A DNA stretch of 62,893 bases from Paludibacteraceae bacterium (lineage in GTDB: Bacteria; Bacteroidota; Bacteroidia; Bacteroidales; Paludibacteraceae), in NCBI GenBank assembly GCA_024401555.1, contig JAKSKV010000016.1, forward strand, positions 1 to 62,893, given 5' to 3'. Shown one piece after another: positions 60,947 through 62,893 of this stretch. The notes under the pieces are model-generated. The model did not search any database and was not told where the DNA came from. It worked only from the letters and a program-made list of their open reading frames with translations. Both the position numbers and the translations under genes were made by a program. Every line of letters begins with the position of its first letter. The first letter of the stretch is position 1.

Positions 60947-61300
60947 ATGGAGAACATCTATATGCTTTCAGATACGGAAATAACTAATAGGATTTCCGCA
61001 AAACTTAAAGAACTCAGGCTAAAGCAAAACATAACCCGTCAAGATATGGCTGTGAGTTCGGGACTTTCACTCTCTTCCATAGTACGAATGGAGGATGGCG
61101 ATATAAAGTCATTCGACTCGTTCATCAGGATTTTAAGGACATTGGGCAAAATTGACGTGCTGTTGCCGCTGATAGAGGAAGAGCAGATAAGCCCGAATGA
61201 GTATTTCAAAATGGTGCAAGGCAATACGAAAAAGAAACGTAAGCGAGCATCAAAGAGTAACCATATCAACATTAACGAGCAGGAGGATTCTGAATGGTAG
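60947..61300 (+). CDS. hipB: HipB-type antitoxin, second copy without toxin
   Basis: 117 residues, the same protein sequence as the copy at 48810-49163, with the same upstream operators. The overlapping hipA is destroyed, so this is an orphan antitoxin. It should still repress both promoters and neutralise the intact HipA, raising antitoxin dosage. Confidence 0.88.
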   Translation: MENIYMLSDTEITNRISAKLKELRLKQNITRQDMAVSSGLSLSSIVRMEDGDIKSFDSFIRILRTLGKIDVLLPLIEEEQISPNEYFKMVQGNTKKKRKRASKSNHININEQEDSEW

Positions 61301-61417
61301 ATGTAGCACAGGTAAAGAGGTGACACATGCGCAGGATGGTCTCAAATTGCCAAAGAATGCGATGTTCCTCTAAAAATGATTGACAAAATCTTACCCAATA
61401 TGCTTCTGTCGATATAA
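61294..61417 (+). pseudogene. hipA: hipA remnant with internal deletion
   Basis: The first about 24 nt of hipA are followed directly by its last about 100 nt; about 1.16 kb is missing, with the junction near 61317. The join also shifts the frame, so translation ends after nine codons (TGA at 61321-61323). The tail encodes, in the original frame, AGWSQIAKECDVPLKMIDK and the normal end. It differs from the intact gene at several positions per 100 nt although hipB is identical. Confidence 0.9.
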
Positions 61418-61520
61418 ACGCCAACAATTTCATCGAATGCGAGAATCGTGCTGGAGCAATGGAATCGTAAGAATCTAGTTATGCCTCTCTAATAGAGCAT
61501 ACTCAATAAACAAAAAGGAA

Positions 61521-62144
61521 ATGAATAATATAAAGGATCTTTTGTCAAGTAAGAAAACAACAGATGTAAGAAAGGCTGCCCGTCTCTTACAAAAAGATTT
61601 GATGCCAGAATTGGAAGACTTGGTTTTGGAATCATTTAAAAATCAATTGAATAAAGGTCAAAAATCCTGGGAAACTATATGCGTATTGATTAAATGTATC
61701 GGTCTTAATCAATATAAGGCGGCTCTTCCTTTGATAGAGGGTATAGCAGACGCAAATGAAGAACATGATGCAATTACCTTTGAGGCTGGGCTTGCTTTAA
61801 TTAGGCTAAAAAGGAAAGATCTTTCCGACGTATCTGAGATTCTTACAAGACTAAACTCTGCCAGATTTTCATTGGTATATGGTATGTTTAATGCTTTAGG
61901 CTATGATAAGATGCAGCCTTGTGCTTCGGATATTAAAACCATAATTGATTTTGCCTGGAATTTTGGCATTAATGAAGAAAAAGGATATGGTGATCCACGG
62001 TATGGCTTGATTGCTGCTTGTGCAGGTTGGGATAAAAGTCTTGTCAGTGAATTTCTAAATCATATTTTAGCGACAACCGAGTTTAGCAATATAAAATATA
62101 TTGCCGAGAATTCATTAATTGGAAAATATGTAAGATTAGCATAG
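61521..62144 (+). CDS. Uncharacterised alpha-helical, HEAT-like protein
   Basis: 207 residues, cytosolic, predicted mostly helical. Repeating amphipathic segments (VRKAARLLQKDLMPELEDLV, AALPLIEGIADANEEHDAI, EAGLALIRLKRKDLSDV) suggest a HEAT/ARM-like solenoid. AAAGGAA lies just before the ATG. Helical proteins of this size are frequent as immunity proteins in accessory regions; no toxin gene is visible next to it, so the role is open. Confidence 0.65.
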   Translation: MNNIKDLLSSKKTTDVRKAARLLQKDLMPELEDLVLESFKNQLNKGQKSWETICVLIKCIGLNQYKAALPLIEGIADANEEHDAITFEAGLALIRLKRKDLSDVSEILTRLNSARFSLVYGMFNALGYDKMQPCASDIKTIIDFAWNFGINEEKGYGDPRYGLIAACAGWDKSLVSEFLNHILATTEFSNIKYIAENSLIGKYVRLA

Positions 62145-62493
62145 GATTTAACATATAGGAAAGATAGGACTTTAAAACACCTCTACCCATCTGACTTCTT
62201 CGTTTTTGCCCCTTCAGGGCGAAATGATGGAATGACACAGAGCATATCAATAAGGATGAAAAGCTACGCACTGAAAGGGCAAAATCACATAGCCAATGGC
62301 AAGCGCAGCGTCGCCTTGGGAAAATGATAGCGAACAAAACAAACGATAGGTTCGCAAAACCAATAGGCTGATGATGTTTTGTATTATATTTGTTGGTAAC
62401 AAGCAGAACGGGTATTCGTACCACCATCTGTTTTGCAAAACACATGTAAAGATTTAATGCAAACCGATTAAAAAGAAATAAAACGCTGAAATC
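62145..62493. repeat. Gene-free stretch with an imperfect inverted repeat
   Basis: GCACTGAAAGGGCAAAATC (about 62268-62286) on plus and a related GCCCTGAAGGGGCAAAAAC on minus (about 62201-62219) face each other, so both strands show a short ALKGQ-like coding echo. The 120-codon minus frame here is not protein-like. This looks like a common intergenic repeat or an old insertion remnant. Confidence 0.4.
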
Positions 62494-62893
62494 ATGGCAA
62501 GTAAAAAATACATAGAAGCACGTGATAACCTGTTAAAAGCTATTGATATAGCTATTGAGGCAATATCAAGGTATCCCAATGGTAGGGATAAATGGGAAAT
62601 GCCTAGTGAGATTGAAGGTCACAGATTTAATGGAAGTGAAATAGAAAAATTTACAATGAAGATAGATAATAAGGATAGTGACGGAAATACTTATACAGGG
62701 CTTACATGGGATTTAAAATGTTATAACGAAAGAAAGGAAAGGCGCATAGCCTGTGAGAAGAAATTCGAAACGTTGCAAAGCTTAAAATATGATATTGAAG
62801 ATGTATTCTCTTATTTTCAGGAAGGAGCAGGCCTCGACGTAGATGAATTTTGGCGACTCATCAAGGAAGCCAACCTACCATACGAGCGAGAAA
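62494..62893 (+). CDS. Uncharacterised gene, 5' part, cut by the window end
   Basis: At least 133 codons from the ATG at 62494 with no stop before the edge. Begins MASKKYIEARDNLLKAIDIA and later has GLTWDLKCYNERKERRIACE. No signal peptide; probably cytosolic. I do not recognise a family. Confidence 0.6.
   Translation, partial: MASKKYIEARDNLLKAIDIAIEAISRYPNGRDKWEMPSEIEGHRFNGSEIEKFTMKIDNKDSDGNTYTGLTWDLKCYNERKERRIACEKKFETLQSLKYDIEDVFSYFQEGAGLDVDEFWRLIKEANLPYERE

Noticed and set aside
62083-62445. 120-codon minus-strand frame at the right edge
   Set aside because: It overlaps the 3' end of the helical protein gene and an inverted intergenic repeat; composition is not protein-like.

Overview
The window reads as chromosomal DNA of a member of the Bacteroidota, most likely Bacteroidales. 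The evidence is the Bacteroidota-type promoters (TAnnTTTG at -7, in two cases with TTTG exactly 19 nt upstream), AT-rich leaders with weak or no Shine-Dalgarno sequence, FISUMP and GLUG proteins, lipoproteins and secreted proteins with a C-terminal sorting-type tail, and a three-subunit cytochrome b-type fumarate reductase/succinate dehydrogenase. I do not name a genus.

Layout. 1-1.1 kb: end of an unassigned gene, a terminator element and the first of four copies of a repeat-protein family. 1.2-6.3 kb (minus): an operon of GT4 glycosyltransferase, secreted esterase, PaaK-like AMP ligase, acyltransferase and queH. 6.5-10.3 kb: carB without carA, with a structured leader ending in a terminator-like hairpin, then a non-coding repeat region. 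10.4-23.4 kb: a surface-glycan/LPS cluster (GT32, two phosphoethanolamine-transferase-like sulfatase-fold enzymes, GDPD, GLUG protein, O-antigen ligase, EpsG-like polymerase, GT2, flippase, GT4). 23.7-33.7 kb: AddA/RecB-like helicase-nuclease (minus), then mnmG-uvrC-dtd-U32 peptidase-dus (plus). Three identical parS-type palindromes flank dus. 33.8-43 kb: polA, polyprenyl diphosphate synthase, deoC, MazG-like protein, a 635-nt AT-rich gap and the frdCAB operon. Strand composition and gene orientation change across about 31-39.5 kb, which together with parS suggests that the replication origin is in or near this part.

43-62.9 kb is accessory: uncharacterised genes, META-domain lipoproteins, a hipBA toxin-antitoxin locus and a second copy whose hipA has lost about 1.16 kb, a FISUMP lipoprotein, a PI-PLC-domain protein of about 1250 residues, an M6 metalloprotease, and three more copies of the repeat-protein family.

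The most unusual observation is a dispersed regulon-like system. Six copies of a promoter with invariant geometry (GTGAAGTTCAC, N3, CTGTCCG, N15, CTGTCCG, N21, TACCTTTG) drive four members of a secreted family (constant signal-peptide region followed by shuffled Cys/Gly-rich modules) and two 47-48-residue single-membrane-span proteins that precede exported-protein genes. The 22-bp direct repeat next to the -33 region resembles a LytTR-type activator site. The regulator is not in the window and the function is unknown.
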